Position numbers and translations under genes: made by a program. Below are positions 8,691 through 16,910 of a DNA stretch of 64,000 nucleotides, piece by piece. The DNA comes from SVTX01 sp045538195. GTDB taxonomy: Bacteria; Bacillota; Clostridia; Oscillospirales; CAG-272. The notes under the pieces are model-generated. The model was not told where the DNA came from, did not search any database, and saw only the letters and a program-made list of their open reading frames with translations. Location of the stretch: positions 1 through 64,000 of the forward strand of contig JAZSRA010000138.1 in NCBI GenBank assembly GCA_045538195.1, in the 5' to 3' direction. Numbering within the stretch: the stretch's first letter is position 1; each line of letters opens with the position of its first letter.

Positions 8691-9851
8691 TTATTTTTTG
8701 TCATTCTCGAAAGACATTTTGATCTGTCCGTGCTTTTCCATCTCACGTCTATGCTTTGCAACGATAGTGTTGATCCTCTTTGCGGGATCAAGAAGCTCGC
8801 TGATAGTTGCGTCGTGGTTGAGCGTGTCAATAATATAAGAAACGTACTTACACATATTAACGTCAACGTGCCATGGCTTTTCAAGAAGACCGGGACGGCG
8901 ATATACAAGGTTGGTGGTAAATACCTTAGAGATAAGTCCGTTCTCGTATGCCTTATCGAACTTATCAAATCCGTCTGTAAAGAGTCCAAACGTAGAGAAT
9001 ACAAATATTCTCTTTGCTCCTCTGGATTTAATCTGAGAACATACGTCAAGCATAGACTCACCTGAGGAGATCATATCATCAACGACGATAACGTCCTTGT
9101 CGGTAAGATCCTGACCGAGATACTCGTGTGCCTCAATGGGGTTCTTGCCGTTGATAATGACAGAGTAGTTGCGGCGCTTATAGAACATACCGATGTCGAT
9201 TCCGAGAACCGAGGAGTAGTACATACATCTGCCCATAGCTCCTTCATCGGGAGAGATCATCATAAGATTTTCCTTATCTATAACGATGTCGGGAACAGAC
9301 TTGATAAGAGACTTTATCATCTGATAAGAGGGGCGCACATTGTCAAATCCGTGAAGCGGTATAGCGTTGCAGACTCTGGGGTCATGAGCATCGAAGGTGA
9401 TAATATTGGTGATACCCATAGCAACAAGCTCTTGAAGCATAAGCGCGCAGTCAAGAGACTCTCTGGTAGATCTCTTGTGCTGTCTGCCCTCGTAAAGCAT
9501 GGGCATGATAACGGTTATTCTTCTTGCCTTACCCGCGATAGCGGCAACAATTCTCTTAAGATCAGCGTAATGGTCGTCGGGACTCATAGGTACGGTCTGA
9601 CCGTACATTCGGTATGTGACACCGTAGTTGAATACGTCGCAGATGATGTAAACGTCCTGACCTCTCATAGAGTGGTGGATAAGACCCTTACCTTCACCCG
9701 TACCGAATCTGGGACAAAGTGCCTCTACAAGATACGTTTCCTCGCTGGTATGTCTGCGCCATTCCTTAAGATAGTTGTCAACCTGCTCAGCAAACGCCTC
9801 ACAGCCCTTCATACCAATAACACTAAGTTCAGCGAACTGTGCGTCCTTCAT
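8691..9851 (-). CDS. prs: Ribose-phosphate pyrophosphokinase
   Basis: Makes PRPP from ribose-5-phosphate and ATP for nucleotide, His and Trp synthesis. The 386 residues include the flexible-loop region YEGRQHKRSTRESLDC, ITFDAHDPR, and the PRPP-binding loop VIVVDDMISSGESMLDV. It is longer than the classical ~315-residue class I enzyme: there is extra sequence at both ends, as in the longer synthetases found in some Clostridia. It starts 51 bases after rhaB on the same strand, so read-through from rhaB is possible. RpiB and Rpe, which supply pentose phosphates, are encoded at 19-22 kb. Confidence 0.92.
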   Translation of the reverse strand: MKDAQFAELSVIGMKGCEAFAEQVDNYLKEWRRHTSEETYLVEALCPRFGTGEGKGLIHHSMRGQDVYIICDVFNYGVTYRMYGQTVPMSPDDHYADLKRIVAAIAGKARRITVIMPMLYEGRQHKRSTRESLDCALMLQELVAMGITNIITFDAHDPRVCNAIPLHGFDNVRPSYQMIKSLIKSVPDIVIDKENLMMISPDEGAMGRCMYYSSVLGIDIGMFYKRRNYSVIINGKNPIEAHEYLGQDLTDKDVIVVDDMISSGESMLDVCSQIKSRGAKRIFVFSTFGLFTDGFDKFDKAYENGLISKVFTTNLVYRRPGLLEKPWHVDVNMCKYVSYIIDTLNHDATISELLDPAKRINTIVAKHRREMEKHGQIKMSFENDKK

Positions 9852-9902
9852 TTTTTATATCCTCCGAAATTGATTATGTCTATTGTTTAAGCGTAGATTT
9901 GA

Positions 9903-11375
9903 TTACTGAAGCTTACAGAACTTTTCATAAGCTGCGTCCCAAGCGGCTCTGTCGCTTGTAGGCTCATAGTGCTTAAGCTCAAAGGAGTTAGCTACTACTT
10001 CTCTTGCCTCACTAAGATCCTTGACCTCTCCTGCGGCGATCGCCTGCATCATAAGGTTACCGATAGCGGTTGCCTCCTCGGGACCTGCGCAAACGGGGAT
10101 ACCGCAAGCGTCTGCTGTCATCTGGGAGAGGAACTTATCCTTGGTTCCGCCGCCGACAACATTGATCATAGAAGTCTTCTTACCCATAAGACGCTCAATG
10201 GTCTCAACGGTATACCTATACTTAAGCGCGAGAGATTCATAGATGCAACGAACTACCTGACCGACGTTCTCAGGAACGTGCTGACCGGTCTCTCTGCAGA
10301 ACTCTCTGATCTTCTCGGGCATATTGCCGGGGGTATTAAAGGAAGGATGGTCGGGATTGATGAGAGACGCGAAGGGCTTCTCTTCCTTTGCCCAAGCTTC
10401 CATTTGTGCAAACGAGTACTCATTACCCTCTCTCTTCCACTGTCTTCTGGACTCCTGAATGATCCAGAGGCCCATAATGTTCTTGAGGAAGCGGATTGTG
10501 TCCATAGCACCTCCCTCATTGGTGTAGTTTGCGCTTCTGGTTTCTGCGTTGATAAGAGGCTGAGGCAGCTCTGCACCCATAAGCGACCAGGTACCGCTGG
10601 ATATGTAGATAAAGTCTTTGTTCTTCGCGGGAACTGCGATGACCGCACTCGCGGTATCGTGGGAAGCGACATTTACTACTCTGATATTGTTCTTACCAAC
10701 CTCCTCGTTGATCTGAGGCAGAAGCGCGCCGAGGTTGTTGCAAGGCTGAACTAGAGGAGCGAAAAGCTTTCTGTCAATGCCGATCTTATCGGTAAGATCA
10801 AAAGCAAAATCTCTCTTAGCCGCATCAAGTATCATACCCGTGGAAGCGATGGTGTACTCGGTTGCCATCTTACCTGTGAGGAAATAGTTGAGCAGGTCGG
10901 GGATAAAGAGCATCTTATCAGCACGAGCGAGCATTTCGGGATCGTCACGTCTGTCAGCCGCAAGCTGATTGAGCGTATTGAAATCGATCGCCTGAATACC
11001 CGTAACGTTGTAGATATCCTCGGGAGATACGAACTGCTTTACGTAATCGGTGATATTTACGGTTCTCGTATCACGGTAGTGAGTGGGGTTAGCCATCATT
11101 CTGCCGTTCTTGTCTATGAAAGCATAGTCAACTCCCCATGTGTCGATACCCATAGAGGAAACGTTGTCACCGTCGATAACGGTTTTGGTAATGGAGTTCT
11201 TGATTTCAAAAAATATTCTGAGAATATCCCAAGTAAATCTACCGTTGACGAATACGGGATCGTTGGAAAAACGGTGATTTTCGCGAAGTGTGAGCTTGTT
11301 GCCGTCAAAAGAACCGACGATACCTCTACCGCTGGACGCGCCAAGGTCGATGGCAAGCATCTTGAGTTCAGCCAT
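9903..11375 (-). CDS. rhaB: Rhamnulokinase (FGGY carbohydrate kinase)
   Basis: Phosphorylates L-rhamnulose to rhamnulose-1-phosphate. The 490 residues have the N-terminal ATPase motif LAIDLGASSGRGIV, the substrate-side MGIDTWGVDYAFID block typical of rhamnulokinases, YISSGTWSLMGAE and the C-terminal NVVGGGTKDKFLSQ phosphate-binding region. An ACGGAGG ribosome binding site precedes the ATG. No rhaA, rhaD or rhaS is nearby, so the rest of rhamnose breakdown must lie elsewhere or the enzyme acts on a related ketose. Family is clear; exact substrate is inferred. Confidence 0.9.
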   Translation of the reverse strand: MAELKMLAIDLGASSGRGIVGSFDGNKLTLRENHRFSNDPVFVNGRFTWDILRIFFEIKNSITKTVIDGDNVSSMGIDTWGVDYAFIDKNGRMMANPTHYRDTRTVNITDYVKQFVSPEDIYNVTGIQAIDFNTLNQLAADRRDDPEMLARADKMLFIPDLLNYFLTGKMATEYTIASTGMILDAAKRDFAFDLTDKIGIDRKLFAPLVQPCNNLGALLPQINEEVGKNNIRVVNVASHDTASAVIAVPAKNKDFIYISSGTWSLMGAELPQPLINAETRSANYTNEGGAMDTIRFLKNIMGLWIIQESRRQWKREGNEYSFAQMEAWAKEEKPFASLINPDHPSFNTPGNMPEKIREFCRETGQHVPENVGQVVRCIYESLALKYRYTVETIERLMGKKTSMINVVGGGTKDKFLSQMTADACGIPVCAGPEEATAIGNLMMQAIAAGEVKDLSEAREVVANSFELKHYEPTSDRAAWDAAYEKFCKLQ

Positions 11376-11435
11376 AAATACCTCCGTAAAATGAAATACT
11401 GAAAAAATAATATAAGTGATAACACTACAAACTAA

Positions 11436-11441
11436 ATTATA
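11436..11441 (-). promoter_or_regulatory. Candidate extended -10 box for rhaB
   Basis: On the minus strand TATGCTATAAT (TATAAT at 11441-11436) lies 60 bases before the rhaB start. A good -35 box is not seen at the right distance, but the TG extension can compensate. Confidence 0.45.
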
Positions 11442-11531
11442 GCATATTTCAGTAATTATTGTTTGAATAAACTGTTAACAAAACGTGCTTTAAACAATTT
11501 ATTTCTTTAGTCCTATTATTTCGACACCGTT

Positions 11532-11560
11532 CACTCTCCTTCACTCACCGCATAAAATGT
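11532..11560 (+). promoter_or_regulatory. Candidate SigK-type promoter of the dipicolinate operon
   Basis: A -35-like AC (in CACT, 11532-11535) is followed by 16 bases and CATAAAATGTA (from 11551). This resembles the sigma-K consensus AC-16-CATANNNTA. In Bacillus subtilis spoVF is transcribed in the mother cell by sigma-K, which fits, but the boxes are short. Confidence 0.4.
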
Positions 11561-11616
11561 AATGAGGTCGTAGTTTCTACTGCCTAAAAACTAAAGATAC
11601 CAAGAGGTATTTACTT

Positions 11617-12510
11617 ATGAACGATGATCGAAAAAAATATAAATTCGCACTTCTCGGCGGCGACAAACGCCAATCGGTAGTCGCGAGCGAGCTTCTGGGA
11701 CACGGGTACGGTGTAAGCCTTTTCGGGATAACGGACACAAGTGCTTTTGGAGAGCTTTGCTTGAGCGTGGACAAGGCGATGGAGGGCGTAGATTTCGCCA
11801 TACTTCCCTTACCCGTTACGAGAGATAATATCTATCTGTCGTCATCAGGCGACAAGGTGACGTTAAATGAGATCGTGAAACTTGCCGCAAAAAACAAAAC
11901 AATTCTCATTGGCGGCATGGTACCTCATGAGCTGATAAGGCTATGCGACGCTGCGGGAGTAGTTATTTGCGATTACTACAATCAAGAGAGTCTTCAGATA
12001 AAAAACGCTCTCCCGTCCGCTGAGGGAGCTTTAATGATCGCTATGGAAAATACCGATATAACCGTGAAAGAAATGAAAGCGTTAGTCAGCGGATATGGCA
12101 GGATAGGTTCGATACTGTCCCGCATCTTGAAAAATCTCGGTGCAAATGTAACCGTTGCCGCAAGGCGAGACGAAACTCTCTGCGAACTGTCACTCGCGGG
12201 GTTTAATTCGGTAAGGATAGGCGGAGATATTGATGATCTTCGCAAAGCCGTTGGAGAATGTGACGTTATCTTCAACACTGTTCCCTGCGTTGTATTTAAC
12301 AAAAACATAATAAATGGAGCAAAAAACAAACCTATATATATCGAAATAGCATCGTCTCCCGGAGGCATAGACCATTCGGCTGCAAGAGATAACGGAATCA
12401 AAACGATATTCGCACCGTCGATTCCGGGAAAATACTCTCCCATCACCGCAGGCAGATATATTTATGAAACCATATCGGATATTCTATCGGAAAGGGGGAT
12501 AATTTTATGA
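11617..12510 (+). CDS. spoVFA: Dipicolinate synthase subunit A
   Basis: With subunit B makes dipicolinic acid in the mother cell from dihydrodipicolinate; the product fills the spore core with calcium. The 297 residues start with FALLGGDKRQSVVASELLGHG, typical of DpaA, and have a second Rossmann-like nucleotide site VSGYGRIGSILSRILKNLGA and the end block FAPSIPGKYSPITAGRYI. The stop overlaps the spoVFB start (ATGA at 12507-12510), so translation is coupled. Presence of this pair is strong evidence that the organism forms heat-resistant spores. Confidence 0.95.
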   Translation: MNDDRKKYKFALLGGDKRQSVVASELLGHGYGVSLFGITDTSAFGELCLSVDKAMEGVDFAILPLPVTRDNIYLSSSGDKVTLNEIVKLAAKNKTILIGGMVPHELIRLCDAAGVVICDYYNQESLQIKNALPSAEGALMIAMENTDITVKEMKALVSGYGRIGSILSRILKNLGANVTVAARRDETLCELSLAGFNSVRIGGDIDDLRKAVGECDVIFNTVPCVVFNKNIINGAKNKPIYIEIASSPGGIDHSAARDNGIKTIFAPSIPGKYSPITAGRYIYETISDILSERGIIL

Positions 12511-13067
12511 TAGGCTACGCACTTTGCGGCTCTTTCTGCACGTTTTCAAGCTCCTTTGAAGCGCTGAAGGAGTTGAAGAATAAATACGTGAATATAATCC
12601 CCATAATGAGCTTTAACGCCTATAATACCGATACTCGATTTGGAAAAAGCGCGGAATGGGTTGAGAAAATAGAATCGTTATGCGGCAGAAAGATCATAAA
12701 CACTATAGCAGATGCAGAACCGTTAGGTCCTAAGATTTCTCTTGACGCGCTGGTTATTGCCCCTTGTACGGGTAATACTCTGGCAAAGCTCGCAAACGGA
12801 ATAACCGACACGCCTGTTTGTATGGCGGCAAAGGCACATCTGCGAAGCGACCGCCCTCTGGTCATAGCTCTCGCCTCAAACGACGCCATGTCGGCAAACC
12901 TCGGAAACCTTGGAACGCTCCTCTCCAGAAAAAATGTATTTTTCGTTCCTATGCATCAAGATGAACCTGTAAAAAAGCCTCATTCGCTCGTTGCCGATCT
13001 TTCGCTGTTACCAAAAACCTTGGAGGACGCATTATCGGGAAAGCAGACAAGAAAACTCTTTCTTTAA
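12507..13067 (+). CDS. spoVFB: Dipicolinate synthase subunit B
   Basis: Flavoprotein-like partner of SpoVFA. The 186 residues begin IGYALCGSFCTFSSSFEALK and carry VIAPCTGNTLAKLANGITD and MAAKAHLRSDRPLVIALASN, the pattern of the DpaB/flavoprotein (UbiX/Dfp-like) family. It overlaps spoVFA by 4 bases and ends shortly before a terminator, so the operon has only these two genes, as in Bacillus apart from the lack of asd/dapG/dapA behind it. Confidence 0.95.
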   Translation: MIGYALCGSFCTFSSSFEALKELKNKYVNIIPIMSFNAYNTDTRFGKSAEWVEKIESLCGRKIINTIADAEPLGPKISLDALVIAPCTGNTLAKLANGITDTPVCMAAKAHLRSDRPLVIALASNDAMSANLGNLGTLLSRKNVFFVPMHQDEPVKKPHSLVADLSLLPKTLEDALSGKQTRKLFL

Positions 13068-13077
13068 AATATCTAAC

Positions 13078-13123
13078 AAAAGCGCCCTTAAAATCGCTAT
13101 TTTGCGGTTGAAAGGGCGTTTTT
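13078..13123 (+). terminator. Terminator of the dipicolinate operon
   Basis: Stem CGCCCTT (13083-13089) / AAGGGCG (13112-13118), extended by A/T pairs outside and an inner ATCGC/GCGGT stem, then a T-run at 13119-13123. Confidence 0.8.
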
Positions 13124-13190
13124 GGTGTATTTAGCATATTTATACTTCACTCTGCCGACTTTTTCGGTAGAGTAATTTTTGAAAAAGCAC

Positions 13191-13219
13191 TTGAATTTTG
13201 TAAAAATCTGTGCTATAAT
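13191..13219 (+). promoter_or_regulatory. SigA-type promoter of the riboswitch transcript
   Basis: TTGAAT (13191-13196), 17-base spacer ending TGTGC, TATAAT (13214-13219). It lies just upstream of the riboswitch, so transcription should begin near 13226. Confidence 0.7.
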
Positions 13220-13254
13220 CTCAATACACAAAAAGAATAACACAGTTCATCTGA

Positions 13255-13475
13255 ATTTTTCATCGAAAATTCGTTGTCGGGAGTACTGCGTGACGGTACT
13301 TTCGGGGATAAGGAAACTGCGGTGAGAATCCGCGGCAACAGCCATTACCGTATCTTTGTTTACTCTGTAAATGATCAAGTCGGAATGCTTATCGTTCTGT
13401 GAACCGATAAAGGTCTCTTGGGCAAATTGGGGAGATAAAGGTATTACGGTAACTCAGAGCAGGAGGATACCGTTT
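13255..13475 (+). ncRNA. Cobalamin riboswitch
   Basis: The leader has the conserved marks of a cobalamin aptamer: AAGGAAACTGCGGTGAGAAT at 13310-13329 running on into CCGCGGCAACAGCC (the GGTG-N-AATCC core and following C-rich strand), and a 3' CAGAGCAGGAGGATACCG like the B12 box GCCAGGAGACC. The limits are approximate. It sits between a promoter and an intrinsic terminator and controls the DUF4430 and ECF genes, as expected for a corrinoid uptake operon that is shut off when cobalamin is plentiful. Confidence 0.85.
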
Positions 13476-13483
13476 CCTTTTTC

Positions 13484-13510
13484 GCGCCCATAGAAGGGCG
13501 CTTTTATTTT
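13484..13510 (+). terminator. Riboswitch expression-platform terminator
   Basis: GCGCCC (13484-13489), loop ATAGAA, GGGCGC (13496-13501), then TTTTATTTT. Placed 40 bases before the first gene, it suggests control by transcription termination; a competing antiterminator was not worked out. Confidence 0.8.
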
Positions 13511-13551
13511 ATCCTTTTGGTGTAAATACAACACAAGAAAGGATTTTTATT

Positions 13552-13965
13552 ATGAAAAAATCAATCGTATCAACAGTTTCTATCATTTTATCCGTAGTTT
13601 TGATCCTCTGCTTCGCTTCCTGCACCCCAAAGGTGGACGCAACAGGTCTTTGGGAAAACGCAACTTATCTCAGCGATACCACCATTGGTAACGGAGAAAA
13701 GACCGTCACCTTTACGGTAGAGGCGGCAGAACAGTCTATCACCATCACCCTCAAGACCGACAAGGCTACCCTGGGCGAAGCAATGTATGAACAAAATCTT
13801 ATAAATGACCCCTCGTTCTTCAACGTGCTTAACGGAATGGAAGCAAGCTGGGAAAAGGATCAGGCATGGTGGGCGTTTTACGAGGGTGACACCATGATGC
13901 CACACGGTGTAAACGATGAAAAGATCGACGGCGGAGAGAGTTATAGATTTGTCTACACAAAATAA
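13552..13965 (+). CDS. DUF4430 lipoprotein, probable corrinoid-binding protein
   Basis: 137 residues with a lipoprotein signal (basic start, hydrophobic core, lipobox-like LCFASC with Cys22), then one DUF4430 domain (about residues 40-137) containing TLGEAMYEQNLI, WWAFYEGDTMMPHGVND and the end YRFVYTK. DUF4430 is related to the C-terminal cobalamin-binding domain of transcobalamin and intrinsic factor, and often goes with ECF transporters. Together with the upstream cobalamin riboswitch this points to capture of corrinoids outside the membrane; binding is inferred. AAAGGA precedes the ATG. Confidence 0.85.
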   Translation: MKKSIVSTVSIILSVVLILCFASCTPKVDATGLWENATYLSDTTIGNGEKTVTFTVEAAEQSITITLKTDKATLGEAMYEQNLINDPSFFNVLNGMEASWEKDQAWWAFYEGDTMMPHGVNDEKIDGGESYRFVYTK

Positions 13966-14536
13966 TAATTTAGATAAGGCTCAAAAGACTCCAAAAAAAC
14001 CGGTGGTGCGTGACCGTTGGCGAAAAATCGTACTATACGTTGTGATATTCGCAATGCTCGGTTCTTTGATGTTCTGTTCAAAAAAGATAATGGAGGTTTT
14101 ACCTAACATTCATCTGCTCGGAATGTTTACCATGGTCTTAACCCTGACCTTTCGCAGTAAGGCATTAATACCCATATACATTTATGTTTTTTTAGACGGA
14201 TTATTCGGGGGATTCGGAATATGGTGGTATCCATATCTCTATATATGGACTGTCCTATGGGCTATAACGATGATTTTGCCCAAAAGGATGCCCAAATGGC
14301 TTGCAAGCGCGGTATATCCCGTGGTCTGCTCGCTTCACGGCTTTGCGTTCGGCATACTCTACGCACCAGCCCAGGCATTGTTATTTGGTCTGAATTTTGA
14401 GGAAACACTGGTGTGGATATCGACGGGCGCAGTATTTGACATAATACACGGAGTCAGCAATTTTGCAACTGGATTGCTGATAGTTCCCTTCGCTGCATTA
14501 CTTCAAAAGCTATCAAAAAAGCAAGGGCTTATTTAA
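13949..14536 (+). CDS. ECF transporter S component, probably for corrinoids
   Basis: A small integral membrane protein with five or six membrane segments between residues ~25 and the C-terminus, including HLLGMFTMVLTLTFRSKALI, IYIYVFLDGLFGGFGIWWYP and HGFAFGILYAPAQAL, the pattern of ECF S components (substrate-binding subunits). The frame opens at an ATG at 13916 with no ribosome binding site; a TTG at 13949 has GGAGAG 9 bases upstream and is preferred, giving 195 residues and a 17-base overlap with the DUF4430 gene. The energising ECF A and T subunits are not in the window and are presumably shared. The substrate is inferred from the riboswitch. Confidence 0.8.
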   Translation: MSTQNNNLDKAQKTPKKPVVRDRWRKIVLYVVIFAMLGSLMFCSKKIMEVLPNIHLLGMFTMVLTLTFRSKALIPIYIYVFLDGLFGGFGIWWYPYLYIWTVLWAITMILPKRMPKWLASAVYPVVCSLHGFAFGILYAPAQALLFGLNFEETLVWISTGAVFDIIHGVSNFATGLLIVPFAALLQKLSKKQGLI

Positions 14537-14540
14537 ATTT

Positions 14541-14570
14541 AAAAATCCGAGGGGCAACCCTCGGATTTTT
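14541..14570. terminator. Bidirectional terminator
   Basis: 13-bp perfect stem 14541-14553 / 14558-14570 (core ATCCGAGGG/CCCTCGGAT), GCAA loop, A-run before and T-run after. It ends the corrinoid operon and can also serve the convergent hslO unit. Confidence 0.9.
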
Positions 14571-14669
14571 GCGTATAAACTATATTGTTGTGCCAAACAA
14601 ACCTCAATCTCTCTTGCAAGTTCTCGCAAACATCAGCCACGAATTATTGCGTTATCTCTTTTAAACGAA

Positions 14670-15548
14670 TTATAAAAGATCGGCAGGTGTAAAGCTATAC
14701 TTCGAGTTGCAGAAGCGGCATTCGACCTCAAGCTCCTCTGCCTTGCCCTCGGAGATCTGCTCATCAAACATCTTGCGGAGATCTTTGGGATCTATGGACT
14801 TCATCGCCTTCTCCATTCGCTCTCTCGAGCAGGTGCAAACGTAATCAACATCAATCTCGTCAAAGAGATCGTATTCGATGCCCTGAAGTGCCAGGGCGGC
14901 GATTTCCTCATTGGTCATTCCCTTGTCAAAAAGTCTTGAAACGTTTGAAAGCAAGGGAACGTTATTCTCTATTTTGGTAATAGTCTCATCATCGGCAAAA
15001 GGTAAGAGCTGAATGATGATTCCACCAGCCGCGCGACAGGAAAGGTCGGTATCGACCAAAACTCCAAGCGCACAAACAGTGGGAACCTGCTCACTCTGGG
15101 CATAATATGCGGCAATATCCTCTGCTATCTCACCCGAAACAAGCTCGATAGATCCGTTATACGGCTCGGCAGATCCCATATCCTTTATAAGATTAAGAAA
15201 TCCTCTGCCTACGGCACCGCTTACGTCAAGCTTGCCGTTGGATTTAAGAGGGATATCGACGTCGGGATTCTGAATATATCCGCGGACATTTCCGATATAA
15301 TCGCTGACCGCCAATACTCTGCCCGCGGGGCCGTCGCCGTTGAGGGAAACCGTGATGGTGTCCTCTTTATCACCAAGCATACAACCCATCATCGACGTAA
15401 CCGTAAGAAGTCTGCCGAGGGTCGCAGATGCCGTAGCGGTGGTGTTATGATAACCTATAGCCTTGTTGACTATCTCGGTTGAATTTATAATGTGTATTCT
15501 TGCGCTGCCGTCGCTGGTCATAGCGCGCAAAATCTTTGACTGTGCCAT
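14670..15548 (-). CDS. hslO: Redox-regulated chaperone Hsp33
   Basis: Cytosolic chaperone activated when oxidative stress forms disulfides and releases zinc. The 292 residues begin SKILRAMTSDGSARIHIINS and end with the four redox cysteines as CTC (in YVCTCSRERMEKA) and CRFC, so the zinc switch is complete. The frame is open 43 codons further upstream, into the methyltransferase gene, but the ATG at 15548 has AGGAGC just before it and matches the family start. It is 22 bases after the methyltransferase stop, so probably in the same transcript. Confidence 0.94.
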   Translation of the reverse strand: MAQSKILRAMTSDGSARIHIINSTEIVNKAIGYHNTTATASATLGRLLTVTSMMGCMLGDKEDTITVSLNGDGPAGRVLAVSDYIGNVRGYIQNPDVDIPLKSNGKLDVSGAVGRGFLNLIKDMGSAEPYNGSIELVSGEIAEDIAAYYAQSEQVPTVCALGVLVDTDLSCRAAGGIIIQLLPFADDETITKIENNVPLLSNVSRLFDKGMTNEEIAALALQGIEYDLFDEIDVDYVCTCSRERMEKAMKSIDPKDLRKMFDEQISEGKAEELEVECRFCNSKYSFTPADLL

Positions 15549-15570
15549 TTTTGCTCCTGTATTTGCTGTC

Positions 15571-16341
15571 TTATTTTTTTGCTCTTGCGACGATATACCA
15601 TCGCTCACAATCGTCCGCGGGTGACGAAAATTCGTAATCACCGAAAAATCCCAAGACCTCAAAGCCGCTTCTTTCAAGCTTTTCCGTCAGTTCTTCTCTG
15701 GAATAGCAACGCTCGGTCTGAACTTCGTCAGCTCGGGAAAATCTGCCATCCTCCTCCTCGGTAAATACCGATAGATAGAAATTGCAGAGCTTCGTATCCT
15801 TGTCATATTCGTTCTGCCAACCGCAATAAGCGTTTTCTCCGTAAGAGTTCTTATCCTCGAAAATATAGTGCTGATTTCCGTAAATATTTTCAAATTTGTA
15901 AGGCGTGTTTACGTCGAAAACCAAAAGTCCGTCGGGATCAAGATAATTGTGGGCGCAGGAAAGACATTTTTCAAGGTCTCCGTCCTCTGTAATATAGTTG
16001 ATCCCATCAAGGCAACAACATATAGCTCCCACAGTGCCGTAAAGCTCAAAGTTCCTCATATCCTGTTTCAAAAACAGAATATTCTCAACTCCCCTGTCAA
16101 ACGCCTTTTCATACGCCTCGGAGAGCATGTCCTCGCTGAAATCCGCACCAATCATATCATACCCGCGCGAATGAAGCTCCAAAGTCATACTGCCGGTTCC
16201 GCAAGCAAGATCAAGGACTAATTCTGGCTTTTGCGGCAGATATTTTTTGAAACAATCCTCGATAAAATCCGCCCAAGCAGAATAATCGATCTCGGAGTTT
16301 ATATTATCGTAAATCGACGCAATTGAATCGTATCCGGGCAT
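15571..16341 (-). CDS. Class I SAM-dependent methyltransferase
   Basis: 256 residues with motif I LVLDLACGTGSMTLEL and the acidic end of strand beta-2 in MIGADFSEDML, then the DxxLFLKQDMRNFEL region and a YSREELTEKLERSGFEVLGF C-terminal block seen in many small-molecule methyltransferases of Firmicutes. The substrate cannot be told. It lies between the yerC-like gene (15 bases upstream) and hslO (22 bases downstream) on the minus strand, so the three look like one operon. AAAGGA precedes the ATG. Confidence 0.85.
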   Translation of the reverse strand: MPGYDSIASIYDNINSEIDYSAWADFIEDCFKKYLPQKPELVLDLACGTGSMTLELHSRGYDMIGADFSEDMLSEAYEKAFDRGVENILFLKQDMRNFELYGTVGAICCCLDGINYITEDGDLEKCLSCAHNYLDPDGLLVFDVNTPYKFENIYGNQHYIFEDKNSYGENAYCGWQNEYDKDTKLCNFYLSVFTEEEDGRFSRADEVQTERCYSREELTEKLERSGFEVLGFFGDYEFSSPADDCERWYIVARAKK

Positions 16342-16356
16342 ATCTCGTCCTTTCGG

Positions 16357-16662
16357 TCACTTGTTGAGCTTTTTATCCTCAAGCTTCATCTTGTCGAGAA
16401 CCTTAAAGTATCCTTCGCTTCCGTATTTGAGACAATGGTTAACACGGCTGATAGTTGCCGTGCTGAGTCCTGTCTGTGCGGCAATCTCGGAGTAGATCAC
16501 ACCCTCGCTAAGCATTTTTGCCGCCTTCAGTCTTCTGGACATTTCAAGTATTTCGGAGGTGGTACAAATATCCTCCAAAAAGCTCTTGCAATCCTCAACG
16601 TTATCAAGGGAAACTATACTTCTGTAAAGAAATTCGATGTTTTCGTCGTGAGCTCTTTTCAT
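16357..16662 (-). CDS. YerC/YecD family TrpR-related DNA-binding protein
   Basis: 101 residues with the TrpR-like helix-turn-helix region IAAQTGLSTATISRVNHCLK at the C-terminal half, after a helical EILEMSRRLKAAKMLSEG segment. The family is related to the tryptophan repressor but its effector and targets are not known. The gene leads a minus-strand operon with the methyltransferase and hslO and has its own promoter back to back with that of the XRE regulator. GAGG precedes the ATG. Confidence 0.88.
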   Translation of the reverse strand: MKRAHDENIEFLYRSIVSLDNVEDCKSFLEDICTTSEILEMSRRLKAAKMLSEGVIYSEIAAQTGLSTATISRVNHCLKYGSEGYFKVLDKMKLEDKKLNK

Positions 16663-16745
16663 ACTTTACCTCTTTTTGGTTTTTATTTGATGATCTAAGG
16701 GTTCGCGATAACGGTGGTCTTTCGATATTTTTCTCACCTTATATT

Positions 16746-16774
16746 ATTGTACCACTTTATCACGCGAAAGTAAA
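16746..16774 (-). promoter_or_regulatory. SigA-type promoter of the yerC-like operon
   Basis: On the minus strand TTTACT (16774-16769), 17 bases, TACAAT (16751-16746), 84 bases before the ATG. Confidence 0.65.
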
Positions 16775-16837
16775 TAGCATTTTTTATTTTTTTGAAAAAA
16801 TTTTTTAAACAAATCGTTGTTTTCTATAAATTGAATA

Positions 16838-16866
16838 TTGACATTCCTTTTATTATGATATATAAT
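16838..16866 (+). promoter_or_regulatory. Consensus SigA promoter of the XRE-tsaE-tsaB unit
   Basis: TTGACA (16838-16843), 17-base spacer, TATAAT (16861-16866): a perfect match to the consensus, 45 bases before the XRE start. Confidence 0.85.
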
Positions 16867-16910
16867 TAATATGTATTTATGGAAATCTAACCAAAGAAAG
16901 GTTTTTTGAT

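Noticed and set aside
9126..9890. 254-codon plus-strand frame opposite prs
   Set aside because: Antisense to a well-conserved gene, no family match, no start signals.
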